Positions 34,373 through 44,475 of a stretch of DNA of 64,000 nucleotides are shown piece after piece. The translations under genes were made by a program, and so were the position numbers. The stretch's first letter is position 1. Each line of letters starts with the position of its first letter. The notes under the pieces were generated by a model. The model was given only the letters and a program-made list of their open reading frames with translations, did no database searches and was not told the origin of the DNA. Source of the stretch: Planktomarina sp. (GTDB lineage Bacteria; Pseudomonadota; Alphaproteobacteria; Rhodobacterales; Rhodobacteraceae). The stretch is taken from contig JAHDCF010000003.1 of assembly GCA_020630015.1 (NCBI GenBank), positions 54,124 to 118,123 of the forward strand. Direction: 5' to 3'.

Positions 34373-36925
34373 ATGTCAGATTATTCACCGGCCAATATTG
34401 AACCCAAGTGGCAAAAATCGTGGGACGATGCCGAAACTTTTCGAGCGACTGCAACAGCGGATAAGCCGAAATATTATGTCCTTGAAATGTTCCCCTATCC
34501 ATCGGGCCGCATCCATATGGGACACGTGCGCAATTACACCATGGGCGACGTGATCGCGCGGTACAAAATGTCCACCGGCCACAACGTATTGCACCCTATG
34601 GGCTGGGATGCGTTCGGAATGCCCGCAGAAAACGCGGCGATGGCCAGCGGGGGCCACCCCAAAGAATGGACATACAGCAACATCGCCACCATGAAGGATC
34701 AGATGAAGCCGCTGGGCCTGTCCATCGATTGGACCCGCGAATTTGCGACCTGTGATCCAGAGTATTACGGCCAACAACAGGCGTTGTTCTTGGACATGCT
34801 GGGTCAGGGCCTGGTCTATCGCAAGAACGCCATGGTGAACTGGGATCCGGTGGATATGACTGTTTTGGCCAACGAACAGGTGATCGACGGCAAGGGCTGG
34901 CGATCCGGGGCCGACGTGGAAAAGCGCGAATTGACCCAGTGGTTCTTCAACATCTCTTCCATGGGGGAGGAATTGTTGGAAGCGCTGGATGGTTTGGACA
35001 ACTGGCCCGCCAAAGTGCGCCTGATGCAGGAAAACTGGATCGGCAAGTCGCGCGGGTTGGAAATGACATTCCCCATGTCCACGCCCGCCCATGGGATGGA
35101 TGGCATCACCGTGTACACCACCCGCCCTGACACTTTGGTGGGCGCGTCGTTCATCGGCTTGGCGGCCAACCATCCGCTGACCGTGGCCTTGGCCGCAGAC
35201 AATGCGGAATTGGCTGCGTTTTGCGAAGACTGCAAGAAGATGGACACGACTGAGGCCGCCATGGAAAAGGCGGAAAAGAAGGGTTTTGACACCGGATTGA
35301 CGGTTGAAAACCCCTTGGGCGGTGATCCCCTGCCCATTTGGGTCGCGAACTTTGTGTTGATGGATTACGGCACAGGCGCGATTTTCGCTTGCCCCGCCCA
35401 CGATCAGCGAGACCTGGATTTTGCGCGGAAGTATGGCTTGCCTGTCATCGATACATTCTTTGCGATGGATGATGACACGCCTGTCGCGGACGAGGCATTT
35501 GTCCCAGCAAAGACCGAAAAGGTGCGTTGGATCAATCAGCCCGCTGGCTTGACTGAAGCCACAGGCGAAGAAGCCATCGAAGCCACAATCGACTGGGCCG
35601 AAGCCAAGGGGTTGGGCACCGGAAAAGTGCAGTTCCGCCTGCGTGATTGGGGCCTGTCGCGGCAACGGTATTGGGGGTGCCCGATTCCCGTTGTGCATTG
35701 TGACACCTGCGGCGTTGTGCCGGAAAAGAAAGAAAACCTGCCCGTGCGTTTGCCCGATGACGTGTCCTTTGACATTCCCGGCAATCCATTGGACCGCCAC
35801 CCGACTTGGCGCGACACCCCCTGCCCAGCCTGTGGCAAAGCGGCCAAGCGCGAAACGGACACCATGGATACGTTCGTGGACAGTTCGTGGTATTTCGCCC
35901 GTTTCACTTCCCCCCACGCGGACACGCCCACCGATGCGGCAGAAGCAAAATATTGGATGAACGTGGACCAATATATCGGCGGCATTGAACATGCGATTTT
36001 GCACCTGCTGTATTCTCGCTTCTTTGCCCGGGCCATGAACGACACCGGCCATTTGCCAAAAAGCGCACGTGAACCGTTTGATGCCTTGTTCACCCAAGGC
36101 ATGGTGACCCACGCAATTTATCAAACGCCCAACGAAAACGGCCGGCCAACGTACCACTTCCCAGAAGACGTGGATTTGCGCGACGGCAAGGCGTTTTTGA
36201 AAAACGGCGGCGCGGAGGTGCAAGTGGTTCCTTCTGCCAAAATGTCCAAGTCCAAGAATAACGTCGTGGACCCCATCAACATCATCGAAGCCTATGGCGC
36301 TGATACAGCCCGTTGGTTCGTTTTGTCCGACAGCCCACCTGAACGGGACGTGGAATGGACGGCATCCGGTGCGGAAGCAGCGTTCAAGCACTTGGGCCGG
36401 GTTTGGCGCATGGCGCACAACATCGGCGATGCGCAAGACAACCCGGCGGAAGACACCGCTTTGATGAAAGCCATGCACAAAGCCATCTTTGAAGTGACGC
36501 AAGGCGTTGAAAGCTTTGGGTTCAACGCCTCCATCGCGAAGCTTTATGGCTATGCCGCCACGGTGTCCAAATCCAAGGCCGGCGCCAACGCCAAACGCAC
36601 GGCGATGTTGACCATGGCCCAACTGATGGCCCCCATGACACCGCATTTGGCTGAAGACATCTGGACCCATTTGGGCGGCGAAGGCTTGGTGGTGAACGCC
36701 CCTTGGCCCATCGCCGATGAAGCCATGATGGTGGAAGACGAAGTCACCCTACCCATCCAGATCAACGGTAAACGTCGTGGTGAATTGACTGTGGCCAAAG
36801 ACATGCCAAAGGAAGACCTTGAAAAACTTGTGCTTGCCCAAGATGCTGTCGTTAAAGCTTTGAATGGTGGCACGCCGAAAAAGCTGATCGTAGTGCCGGG
36901 GCGGATTGTAAATGTTGTTGTCTGA
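34373..36925 (+). CDS. leuS: leucyl-tRNA synthetase
   Basis: 850 aa. It charges tRNA-Leu. Class I motifs are clear: HMGH at 48-51 ([15 protein letters not shown]) and KMSKS with Lys623; the CP1 editing domain ([12 protein letters not shown]) and the C-terminal tRNA-binding part are complete. The start at 34373 follows a GAGG site. The gene body is markedly GC-richer, with G/C third positions, than flanking genes, whereas its first ~120 and last ~150 bases look like the neighbours. It is followed by lptE and holA, which overlap it and each other. Confidence 0.96.
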   Translation: MSDYSPANIEPKWQKSWDDAETFRATATADKPKYYVLEMFPYPSGRIHMGHVRNYTMGDVIARYKMSTGHNVLHPMGWDAFGMPAENAAMASGGHPKEWTYSNIATMKDQMKPLGLSIDWTREFATCDPEYYGQQQALFLDMLGQGLVYRKNAMVNWDPVDMTVLANEQVIDGKGWRSGADVEKRELTQWFFNISSMGEELLEALDGLDNWPAKVRLMQENWIGKSRGLEMTFPMSTPAHGMDGITVYTTRPDTLVGASFIGLAANHPLTVALAADNAELAAFCEDCKKMDTTEAAMEKAEKKGFDTGLTVENPLGGDPLPIWVANFVLMDYGTGAIFACPAHDQRDLDFARKYGLPVIDTFFAMDDDTPVADEAFVPAKTEKVRWINQPAGLTEATGEEAIEATIDWAEAKGLGTGKVQFRLRDWGLSRQRYWGCPIPVVHCDTCGVVPEKKENLPVRLPDDVSFDIPGNPLDRHPTWRDTPCPACGKAAKRETDTMDTFVDSSWYFARFTSPHADTPTDAAEAKYWMNVDQYIGGIEHAILHLLYSRFFARAMNDTGHLPKSAREPFDALFTQGMVTHAIYQTPNENGRPTYHFPEDVDLRDGKAFLKNGGAEVQVVPSAKMSKSKNNVVDPINIIEAYGADTARWFVLSDSPPERDVEWTASGAEAAFKHLGRVWRMAHNIGDAQDNPAEDTALMKAMHKAIFEVTQGVESFGFNASIAKLYGYAATVSKSKAGANAKRTAMLTMAQLMAPMTPHLAEDIWTHLGGEGLVVNAPWPIADEAMMVEDEVTLPIQINGKRRGELTVAKDMPKEDLEKLVLAQDAVVKALNGGTPKKLIVVPGRIVNVVV

Positions 36926-37385
36926 TCGCAGATCCTTTTTGTTGGGGGCCTTAGCCCTTTCCGGTTGTGGCTTTGCCCCTGTTCACGGCCAAAAAGGAAC
37001 TGTCGCACTTCGCAATTCTGTTTTGGTGCAAGCACCCCAAACCCGTGATGAGTTTGAATTGGTGCGCGCATTGGAACATCGGTTGGGACAGGCAAGCGAT
37101 GCCACTTACACCTTGAACTATGCACTAAACGTTGTCGAAGAAGCCGTTGTTGTTTCAATCAATCAAGTTCAATCCCGCTTTAACGTGATTGGCGAAATGC
37201 AATATACCTTGGCAGACACGAATGGTGATGCGGTTGTTTCCGGCACATCAAAGGCCTTTACCGGTTATTCGAGTACTGGATCGATTGTATCAACCGACAG
37301 ATCACAAAGGGATGCAAGAAACAGGTTGATGGTTCTTTTGGCAGATCAAACTATCACCAGAATCATAGCTGATTTATCCCCATGA
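36912..37385 (+). CDS. lptE: LPS-assembly lipoprotein LptE
   Basis: 157 aa. An [14 protein letters not shown] leader puts the lipidated Cys at 19; the start of the mature part, GCGFAPVHG, is typical of LptE-family proteins. LptE plugs the LptD barrel and helps insert LPS into the outer membrane. Sequence similarity in this family is low, so the call rests on the leader, the size and the leuS-lptE-holA order known from other Gram-negatives. It overlaps leuS by 14 bases and holA by 4. Confidence 0.82.
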   Translation: MLLSDRRSFLLGALALSGCGFAPVHGQKGTVALRNSVLVQAPQTRDEFELVRALEHRLGQASDATYTLNYALNVVEEAVVVSINQVQSRFNVIGEMQYTLADTNGDAVVSGTSKAFTGYSSTGSIVSTDRSQRDARNRLMVLLADQTITRIIADLSP

Positions 37386-38407
37386 AACTTGCAGCCCGAG
37401 ATGTTCATGGTTTCATCACAAAGCCAATGGATGGTGTTCCGGGTATCCTGATTTATGGCCAAGATCCGATGCGCGTGGCACTGCGCCGTAAGGAAATTAT
37501 TGATAAAATCGGTGGCCCAAATGCAGAAGATGAAATGCGCTTAACCCGCATTTTGGGTTCTGAACTTAGAAAAGAACCAAGCACGGCGCTTGATGCGATC
37601 AAATCTGTTGGATTTTTTCCGGGAACACGCATCGTTCATATCGAAGATGCGAACGAAACCGCGGCTGCGGGTGTAATAAACGCTTTGGAAGATTGGGAAC
37701 CGGGTGATGCTGTCTTGGTTATCACCGCAGGTGCGCTTAAACCAACTTCCAAAGTTCGCAAAGCATTCGAAACCCACAGCTCAGCCGCATCGCTGGCGAT
37801 TTACAACGATCCCCCGTCACGCGCAGAGGTAGACGCCCTTTTACAAAAAGCAAACCTTAGCGAAGTTGATCGTGACGGACGAGTTGTCTTGGATGTGATG
37901 GCACGTGAAATGGATCCTGGCGACTTCCAGCAATTCATTGAAAAGCTGTCCCTATACACGCTGCAAATGGATGGCCCGATTACCGGTGAGCACATCGCCA
38001 AATGCGCACCCCTATCAACAGAAGCAGGGGTTGATGATGTGTTACATTGCGTCGCCGAAGCACGAACCGATACCCTAATTCCTCTGATGCAGCGGCTGGA
38101 ATCTCAGGGGGTAACACCCACAGCACTTTGCATCAATGCCTTGAGGCATTTCAAATCACTTCATTCTGCGGCAAGCGATCCCGGTGGTGCCGGTCAAGGC
38201 ATTGCCAAGCTTCGCCCACCGGTATTCGGGCCGCGGCGTGATCGCATGTTGCGTCAAGCTCAAAACTGGGGGCGATCTAAGCTGGAGCAAGCAATTTCAA
38301 TATTGTTGGAAACTGATTTGAAGTTGCGATCCGCCAATCAAACTGCACCTCAAATCGCAGTGGTCGAACGCAGTTTCATCCGGCTTTCAATGTTGGGAAG
38401 GGTGTAA
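37382..38407 (+). CDS. holA: DNA polymerase III subunit delta
   Basis: 341 aa. HolA is the clamp-loader subunit that opens the sliding clamp. It has an N-terminal degenerate AAA+ region (GILIYGQDPMRVALRRKEIIDKI), the VVLDVMAREMDPGDFQQFIEKLSLY middle, and the C-terminal collar domain with the usual ALCINALRHFKSLHSA segment. Size is as expected. It overlaps lptE by 4 bases and is followed after 1 base by a glutathione S-transferase gene. Confidence 0.92.
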   Translation: MKLAARDVHGFITKPMDGVPGILIYGQDPMRVALRRKEIIDKIGGPNAEDEMRLTRILGSELRKEPSTALDAIKSVGFFPGTRIVHIEDANETAAAGVINALEDWEPGDAVLVITAGALKPTSKVRKAFETHSSAASLAIYNDPPSRAEVDALLQKANLSEVDRDGRVVLDVMAREMDPGDFQQFIEKLSLYTLQMDGPITGEHIAKCAPLSTEAGVDDVLHCVAEARTDTLIPLMQRLESQGVTPTALCINALRHFKSLHSAASDPGGAGQGIAKLRPPVFGPRRDRMLRQAQNWGRSKLEQAISILLETDLKLRSANQTAPQIAVVERSFIRLSMLGRV

Positions 38408-38408
38408 A

Positions 38409-39008
38409 ATGAAAGTTGTCGGAACCGGTTTAGATCGATCACTTCGGGTTTGTTGGGCATTAGAGGAAATGGATGTGGATTATGACCTGATCTTCGCAAA
38501 GCCGGGATCAGATCAAGCAAAAAAATATAATCCGACAGGCAAAGTTCCGGCCCTCATTCTGGATGGGAAAACATACACAGACAGCGTCGCAATCATGACT
38601 TTTATGGCTGATCGTGAAAGTAAATTCACTTTCCAAGCTGGCACCGCTGATCGCATGGTTCAAGACGGGCACATTCAATTTTTAAATGAGGAATTTGATG
38701 CCTTGTTGTGGACGGCGGCAAAGCAAAGCTTTGTGAATCCACCAGAACAACGTGTGCCCGAAATCAAACCAATTTTAAAATGGGAGTTTGATCGATCGTT
38801 AAGCCGTTTGGAGAATCGACTTAAAGGCGATTTCTTGATGGGGGATAAAATGACAATCGCAGACATCATGGCCGTGCATTGCTTAAACTGGGCATTTTCC
38901 GCAAAGTTTTCAAAACCATCTCAGGTTCTGCTGAATTATAGCAAAAGATTGCGAAGCAGACCTGCCTATCAGCGCGCCATTGAAAAGGCAAAATCAGCTG
39001 CAGCGTGA
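38409..39008 (+). CDS. glutathione S-transferase family protein
   Basis: 199 aa. The N-terminal thioredoxin-like GST domain (SLRVCWALEEMDVDYDLIF, then NPTGKVPALILDGKTYTDSVAIMTFM) holds the cis-Pro VPAL and the Asp-Ser glutathione contact. The C-terminal helical domain has the KMTIADIMAVHCLNW N-capping box. Substrate is unknown. It starts one base after holA. Its last 40 bases overlap the convergent flavoprotein gene, an unusually long antiparallel 3' overlap. Confidence 0.88.
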   Translation: MKVVGTGLDRSLRVCWALEEMDVDYDLIFAKPGSDQAKKYNPTGKVPALILDGKTYTDSVAIMTFMADRESKFTFQAGTADRMVQDGHIQFLNEEFDALLWTAAKQSFVNPPEQRVPEIKPILKWEFDRSLSRLENRLKGDFLMGDKMTIADIMAVHCLNWAFSAKFSKPSQVLLNYSKRLRSRPAYQRAIEKAKSAAA

Positions 39009-40156
39009 CCCGCTTTGAGCCCAGTCGCAAAACACCCTGTGATCAAATAACCACCCGTCGGTGCATCCCAATCCAACATCTCACCGGCGCAAAAAACACC
39101 CGGAAAATTTCTAAGCATAAAACCCTCTGTTATGCTTTTTTGATCAATGCCACCGGCCGTCGATATCGCTTCGTCAATTGGGAACGGTGCTTTGGTTTTT
39201 AAGCGCAATTTTTTTACCAAATTTGCCAATTCAATGGGATCTTTGGGGAGATTTGGACACACTTCTCGAATGAGCGCTGTTTTGACAGGGCTAAGTTTCA
39301 AAGACTTACGCAAGAAATTTGAGAAACTGTTTTTTCCACGGGGTTTGGAAAGTGCAGTGATCGTATGATCCAATGTCAAATCTGGTTTAAGATCCAACAT
39401 CGCTGTTGCACCTGAACAAAGTGCAGAGGAAACCGCATAAATTATCCCTCCTTCGACACCTCTTTTGCCGATGACAAATTCCCCTTTTGCGGTGTGGTTA
39501 TCCACGGTGATTTTGCAATTTTTAACCGGCTGCCCCCAATATCTTTCCATATGAGAAGACCAATCCACATGAAAACCACAGTTAGAAGGGACAAAGTTTT
39601 GGCAATGAACTCCTTGGTCCATAAACGCGCTAAGCCATCTTCCGTTAGACCCCAACCGGGCCCAACTGCCCCCGCCCAAAGCCAAAACAACCACATCCCA
39701 ATTCATTGATTTGGTTCCAGCGGGGGTTCGAAAATCCCATGGGGATTTGCAAAGATTGAAATCCCACACATGATTGGAATGCACATCCACACCAAGGGCG
39801 TTCAGTTCCTTCATCCAAGCGCGCAGCATCGGTGATGCTTTCATCTTTTCGGGGAATACGCGCCCTGATGTGCCAGTGAAGACCTGTTGGCCCAAGCCAT
39901 TTGCAAATTCAATTACACGACTGGGCCCAAATTCTGCCACAGCTGATCCGACAGTTGGCCATGGCGCAAAATGACTTAGAAAATTATCAATCGGTTCGTT
40001 CTTTGTGAGATTCAGACCCGATTTTCCAGCCATTAAAAACTTTCGCCCGATGGAGGGCATGGCATCCACAATCGTCACCTTAAGATTGCGTTTGGCCATC
40101 GTGTGCGCTGCCATCAGGCCGGCAGGCCCGGCGCCGACCACCAATGCCTGTTTCAT
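38969..40156 (-). CDS. HI0933-like NAD(P)/FAD-dependent flavoprotein
   Basis: 395 aa. It has an N-terminal FAD dinucleotide motif GAGPAGLMAA, the GRKFLMAGKSGLNLTKNE segment that marks the BaiN/HI0933 family, and a C-terminal GVFCAGEMLDWDAPTGGYLITGCFATG. It is a soluble oxidoreductase of unknown substrate; in gut clostridia a relative reduces bile acids, which is not implied here. It overlaps the upstream MscS stop (ATGA, 40153-40156) and overlaps the GST gene by 40 bases at the 3' end. Confidence 0.9.
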   Translation of the reverse strand: MKQALVVGAGPAGLMAAHTMAKRNLKVTIVDAMPSIGRKFLMAGKSGLNLTKNEPIDNFLSHFAPWPTVGSAVAEFGPSRVIEFANGLGQQVFTGTSGRVFPEKMKASPMLRAWMKELNALGVDVHSNHVWDFNLCKSPWDFRTPAGTKSMNWDVVVLALGGGSWARLGSNGRWLSAFMDQGVHCQNFVPSNCGFHVDWSSHMERYWGQPVKNCKITVDNHTAKGEFVIGKRGVEGGIIYAVSSALCSGATAMLDLKPDLTLDHTITALSKPRGKNSFSNFLRKSLKLSPVKTALIREVCPNLPKDPIELANLVKKLRLKTKAPFPIDEAISTAGGIDQKSITEGFMLRNFPGVFCAGEMLDWDAPTGGYLITGCFATGLKAGHAAADFAFSMAR

Positions 40157-41466
40157 TTTGAAATGGTCGGCAATGTTCCCTTAATCTCTACCACGCGCTG
40201 TGGATATGGGATTTCGATGTCATTGTCTTTCAACGCATTCCAAACCAAAAACAAAACATCAGAGGTGAATTTATTTGGCCCATCGTCAAGGCCGTTGACC
40301 CAAAATTCAACTGCAAATTCAATCCCATTGTCACCCAATGCCCGCAATTCACAATCAGGAGGGAATGGTTTGTCCAAAACGGATGGGTGGGTTGCAACCG
40401 CCGCTTCAACAATATCAGGCACTTTGTTGATATCTGTATCATAGCTTACAGAAAAAGGTGCTTCGTATCGATTGGCACTTCCACTGTCTGAATAATTGAT
40501 AACACGGGTGACAATGAAATCCTCGTTTGGAACAACGATCCATTTGCCATCGAAGGTTTCTAAAATAATGGCGCGCGCCATCATTTTAACGATTTTGCCC
40601 TGCTCCCCTCCATCCAGTTCAACATAGTCACCAACAGTGGCTTGCCCTTCCAAAAGAAGGATAACACCAGAGATGAAGTTTGATGCGATCTTTTGCAAAC
40701 CAAAACCAAGACCAACACCAATTGCACCACCCAGAATGGTTAGGGCGGAGAGACTGATGTCCATCACGTTCATCAACACCAAGAAGGCAATACCATAGAT
40801 TGCAATTTCAGATGCCTTAACGGCCAGCTGGCGTGTTGCCGGCTCCATTTCTTCTTGTTGGTTTAAGTAATCTGATGATTTTGAATTGGACCAACCACCC
40901 AACCAAAAGATAATGGCGGCAAAGCAAATGAGTTTGATCAACCAAAGCAGGTCGAACGACAAGTTCCCAAGAGGTACGATGGTTGAAGATAGAAAGTCCA
41001 ATACCGGTTGAAGAACACCAAAAACATACAAAAGACCGGCTGGGATCAAAACTAAACGGCCTAAGGCGCGAAGCAAAGGAACTTGAAGAACCTGATTTAC
41101 AAACGTTCTAAGTGCCAAGAACACAAAGATCCGTTTGCCAAGGGCAATGACTTCACTTGACCCTAATGTGGCACTTCCAATCACTTCTGCCGCTGCAGTC
41201 AAACCATAAGCAAGAAGCGGTAGTAACAGCGGTAAAAGAAGCTTTATAAAACCGCCAATCGAATGCAGGACAGCCGGACGATCAGCTTTGAATGTGAGAA
41301 GACGTTTAATACTGGGCGTCACCATTGCTGACAACAATCGCGCCAATATATAAGCACCCACAACCAAGGCAAACTGCACCCAAGCTTGAGGGCTTAGCAA
41401 CCATTCAACAAGTTGGCCCAGACCCGTATCCAAATAGCTTTGAATGGTTGATTGCAAGTTTTCCAT
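40153..41466 (-). CDS. MscS-family mechanosensitive ion channel
   Basis: 437 aa. There are about five N-terminal membrane segments, then the pore-lining helix and MscS core: SALTILGGAIGVGLGFGLQKIASNFISGVILLLEGQATVGDYVEL, the beta domain IVVPNEDFIVTRVINYSDS, and a C-terminal alpha/beta part. It relieves osmotic pressure at the inner membrane. It is longer than E. coli MscS because of extra membrane segments. It is coupled to the flavoprotein gene. A 153-base divergent region separates it from the DUF2125 gene. Confidence 0.92.
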   Translation of the reverse strand: MENLQSTIQSYLDTGLGQLVEWLLSPQAWVQFALVVGAYILARLLSAMVTPSIKRLLTFKADRPAVLHSIGGFIKLLLPLLLPLLAYGLTAAAEVIGSATLGSSEVIALGKRIFVFLALRTFVNQVLQVPLLRALGRLVLIPAGLLYVFGVLQPVLDFLSSTIVPLGNLSFDLLWLIKLICFAAIIFWLGGWSNSKSSDYLNQQEEMEPATRQLAVKASEIAIYGIAFLVLMNVMDISLSALTILGGAIGVGLGFGLQKIASNFISGVILLLEGQATVGDYVELDGGEQGKIVKMMARAIILETFDGKWIVVPNEDFIVTRVINYSDSGSANRYEAPFSVSYDTDINKVPDIVEAAVATHPSVLDKPFPPDCELRALGDNGIEFAVEFWVNGLDDGPNKFTSDVLFLVWNALKDNDIEIPYPQRVVEIKGTLPTISK

Positions 41467-41619
41467 TGCAGCAGCATCCCCAAAAATTTGCTGTGAAGTT
41501 ACCTGATTGGATATCTCGCAAATTCAAAATAGTACAGGGCGCAAAACCGTTGGGAACCTTCACGAAGGCATCCTTTATCACTATATCAACTCCAGCAACG
41601 GCAATTCCTTGGGGGCAGC

Positions 41620-43107
41620 ATGTCAAATTCAAAAAAAATAATTTCTTCGGCCATGTTTTTGGCTTTGTTTGCAAACCCTTCATTTTCATTAACCGCAGAT
41701 GAGGTTTGGGAAAAATACGACGCCGCGGCTCGCGTTGTTCCAGATACAAAAATTGAATTTTCAACAAAAGTGAAAACCGGAAACACGCTCACGGTTTCCA
41801 ATTTTATGAGCACCACACAGGTTGAAGATCTGAAAGTCAGCTATTCAATCGATAAAATCCAATTGATCGAAATGAACGACGGAAGTGTTCGTTGGACTAA
41901 CAGCGAAATCATTCCATTTTTTGTGGAAGGCACAGGCAAGAACACAAACAAGCTTTCGTTTGAGGTGGTTCAAGAAAATGCCAACATCAAGGTCAGCGGT
42001 GACGTTGAAAATATGACAATCGAATCCGATGTCCCAGTTCTATTGGTAAGGCTGACCGAAGCCCAAGATGAAAGCGGACCGATTTCCGCCAAAGCGAACA
42101 TGACGTTTCAGAACGTCTCTTCGATCCACTCACTGGGCAATGAAATGCAGATCACTGCGAAATTTAAAGCAGAAGCAATTGCATTTGACCTTGCCTTCGC
42201 AGACCCAGAAATTGAAGAATCTGCGGAATTCACTGGAATTTTGAACGGTGCAGATGTGTCTGTGAGCGGTAATTTGGCGGCTCTGTCCCAGCTGGGCTCC
42301 CAATCGGAACCACCACAAGATCTATTTGCCAACATCGCCTACAAATTCGACGGTTTCCAAACAGAAGCAAACGTCACAACCAATGGAGAACCCGTTTCCA
42401 TATCCTCAAGCGGGGGTACTTCAAATGTGACTTACGAACTGACCAATGAGACTTTAAAAGCGAAATCAGAGATAAGAGATATAAGGGTTTCGGCAAATAC
42501 ACCTGTTCTTCCGTTCCCTTTGGATTTCAAAATTTCTGAGGGTTCGGGTGATTTCGCGTTTCCCTTGAAAAAAGATACCCGTGGCGAATTGATCTATGGG
42601 TTTGATCTTAACCAATTGGAATTGGGCGATGGGATTTGGAACCTGTTTGATGCCGGTCAGGTTTTTCCACGTGATCCTTTAACCCTTTCATTGAAACTCT
42701 CTGGGGATGTCGAACCAGCATTCGATGTATTGGCAAATAACCCTGAAGAATCGGCCACCCTTGAATCCCCCGGAAAAATCTATGGGCTTGATTTGGAAAA
42801 CCTTATCGTGAAAGCGCTTGGTGCTTCTTTGACAGGATCAGGTAGCTTTATTTTTGACAACACGGATTTGGAAACCTTTGGAGGTTTTCCAAAGCCACAA
42901 GGAAGTGCCAATTTTAGTTTGCTTGGCGCGAACGCTTTGTTGGACAAACTCCCTGATACAGGGCTTGTAAAAACTGAAGATCTTCTGGGCATTCGTATGA
43001 TGATGGGCATGTTCACCCAGCCAGGGGACGGCAGCGATAGCTTGAAAACACAGATAGAAGTGAACCAGGATGGTCATGTATTGGTAAACGGGGTACGGAT
43101 GCGCTGA
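41620..43107 (+). CDS. DUF2125-domain exported protein
   Basis: 495 aa. A signal peptide (about residues 1-23, ending NPSFS) is followed by a long beta-rich periplasmic domain. The mature start LTADEVWEKYDAAARVV and the C-terminal DALLDKLPDTGLV...GMMMGMFTQPG pattern fit DUF2125, an alphaproteobacterial family of unknown role resembling AsmA-like envelope proteins. It heads a plus-strand run with pmbA, cysQ and LPS genes, which suggests an envelope role (inference). Confidence 0.82.
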   Translation: MSNSKKIISSAMFLALFANPSFSLTADEVWEKYDAAARVVPDTKIEFSTKVKTGNTLTVSNFMSTTQVEDLKVSYSIDKIQLIEMNDGSVRWTNSEIIPFFVEGTGKNTNKLSFEVVQENANIKVSGDVENMTIESDVPVLLVRLTEAQDESGPISAKANMTFQNVSSIHSLGNEMQITAKFKAEAIAFDLAFADPEIEESAEFTGILNGADVSVSGNLAALSQLGSQSEPPQDLFANIAYKFDGFQTEANVTTNGEPVSISSSGGTSNVTYELTNETLKAKSEIRDIRVSANTPVLPFPLDFKISEGSGDFAFPLKKDTRGELIYGFDLNQLELGDGIWNLFDAGQVFPRDPLTLSLKLSGDVEPAFDVLANNPEESATLESPGKIYGLDLENLIVKALGASLTGSGSFIFDNTDLETFGGFPKPQGSANFSLLGANALLDKLPDTGLVKTEDLLGIRMMMGMFTQPGDGSDSLKTQIEVNQDGHVLVNGVRMR

Positions 43108-43128
43108 TCGAACGATTGGGATTCAATT

Positions 43129-44475
43129 ATGCCAGAGTCACTTGAAAATCTGACGCATCGTTTATTGCACGCGGCCCAAAAGGCAGGTGCGGAACACGCC
43201 GACGCAATTGCAATTTCGGAAACATCGTTATCGATCACTGTTCGTGATCATTCTTTAGATCAGGCTGACAGATCTGAGGGCAGAGATGTTGGCCTTCGTG
43301 TATTTGTTGGCAAACGTCAGGCGTGCATTTCGGCATCAGACACTCGTGACGAAACCCTGCAAAAGTTGGCTGAAAGAGCGGTCGCAATGGCACGAGTGGC
43401 ACCCGAAGATCCACACATTCGACAAGCTGTCAAAGGCGAATATACAAAGGAAACTTCTGCCGAAGTTCTGGATCTTTTCGAAGATGCGCCAGAACCTGAT
43501 GCATCAACCCTTCAAGATCGGGCATTAGAGGCCGAAGCGGCGGCCATGAAAGTTGCGGGGGTCACGCAAATCCAATCTGCATCTGCCGCTTTTGGAAGTA
43601 CCCAATTTCACCTTGCGACCTCACAGGGATTTTCCGGTGGTTATCGTCGGGGATCACATCATACCTCATGCGTTGCGGTGGCAGGCACTGGCACCTCAAT
43701 GGAACGCGATTATGACGGCGATGCGCGGGTATACAAATCTGATCTGCGCAGCCCGACAGACATCGGAAACTCTGCAGGTGAAAGAGTGGTTGCCAATCTG
43801 AACCCACGAAAACCACCTACGGGTCAATTTCCAGTCTTGTTTGATGAAAGGGTTTCAGCCAGTTTAATCGGCCACGTTTTGGGCGCCATTAACGGGGCAT
43901 CGGTGGCGCGCGGATCAACATTTCTGCGCGATAAGTTGGGTGAAATGATCTTGCCGCCAGATCTGTCGCTATACGAAGAACCGCACCGGAAACGCGTTCT
44001 TGGATCGCTGCCATTTGATGCGGAAGGCTTGCAAACACAAGACAGAGAAATCGTTAAGGATGGTATCCTGACAGGTTGGACCTTGGATTTAACAACCGCG
44101 GAAAAATTGAATTTGAAAAGTACAGCAAGCGCCAGACGCGGCACATCTTCACCACCTTCACCTGGGACGGGAAACGTTCGTTTAACGCAAGGGCCGCAAT
44201 CAAAAAATGATCTTTTAAAAGACATGGGCACAGGCTTTTTGCTGACATCTTTGATTGGATCATCTGTGAATGAAAACACAGGTGATTATTCTAGGGGTGC
44301 ATCAGGGTTTTGGGTGGAAAATGGCGAAGTCCAATATCCGGTCAGCGAATGTACCATTGCGGGAAATCTGTTGGACATGTTGAAAACAATGCGTCCAGCG
44401 AATGACGCTCGCAAACATATTTCAAGACCCATCCCTTCCTTATTGGTAGAGGGGCTTACCCTTGCCGGCGAATGA
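43129..44475 (+). CDS. pmbA: TldE/PmbA-family protein
   Basis: 448 aa. It is the non-metal-binding partner of the TldD/TldE protease, which trims peptides in several species. It is recognised by QADRSEGRDVGLRVFVGKRQACISASD, the PVLFDERVSASLIGHVLGAINGASVARG segment and the C-terminal TGFLLTSLIGSSVNENTGDYSRGASGFWVENGEVQYPVSE. There is no HExxH zinc motif, so it is TldE rather than TldD. The tldD partner is not in this window. Its 3' end overlaps cysQ by 14 bases. Confidence 0.92.
   Translation: MPESLENLTHRLLHAAQKAGAEHADAIAISETSLSITVRDHSLDQADRSEGRDVGLRVFVGKRQACISASDTRDETLQKLAERAVAMARVAPEDPHIRQAVKGEYTKETSAEVLDLFEDAPEPDASTLQDRALEAEAAAMKVAGVTQIQSASAAFGSTQFHLATSQGFSGGYRRGSHHTSCVAVAGTGTSMERDYDGDARVYKSDLRSPTDIGNSAGERVVANLNPRKPPTGQFPVLFDERVSASLIGHVLGAINGASVARGSTFLRDKLGEMILPPDLSLYEEPHRKRVLGSLPFDAEGLQTQDREIVKDGILTGWTLDLTTAEKLNLKSTASARRGTSSPPSPGTGNVRLTQGPQSKNDLLKDMGTGFLLTSLIGSSVNENTGDYSRGASGFWVENGEVQYPVSECTIAGNLLDMLKTMRPANDARKHISRPIPSLLVEGLTLAGE

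Noticed and set aside
34385..36670. 761-codon open frame on the minus strand, antisense to leuS
   Set aside because: Its translation is His/Arg/Gly-rich with no recognisable domain; it is a by-product of the G/C-rich third positions of leuS, whose motifs are complete on the plus strand.
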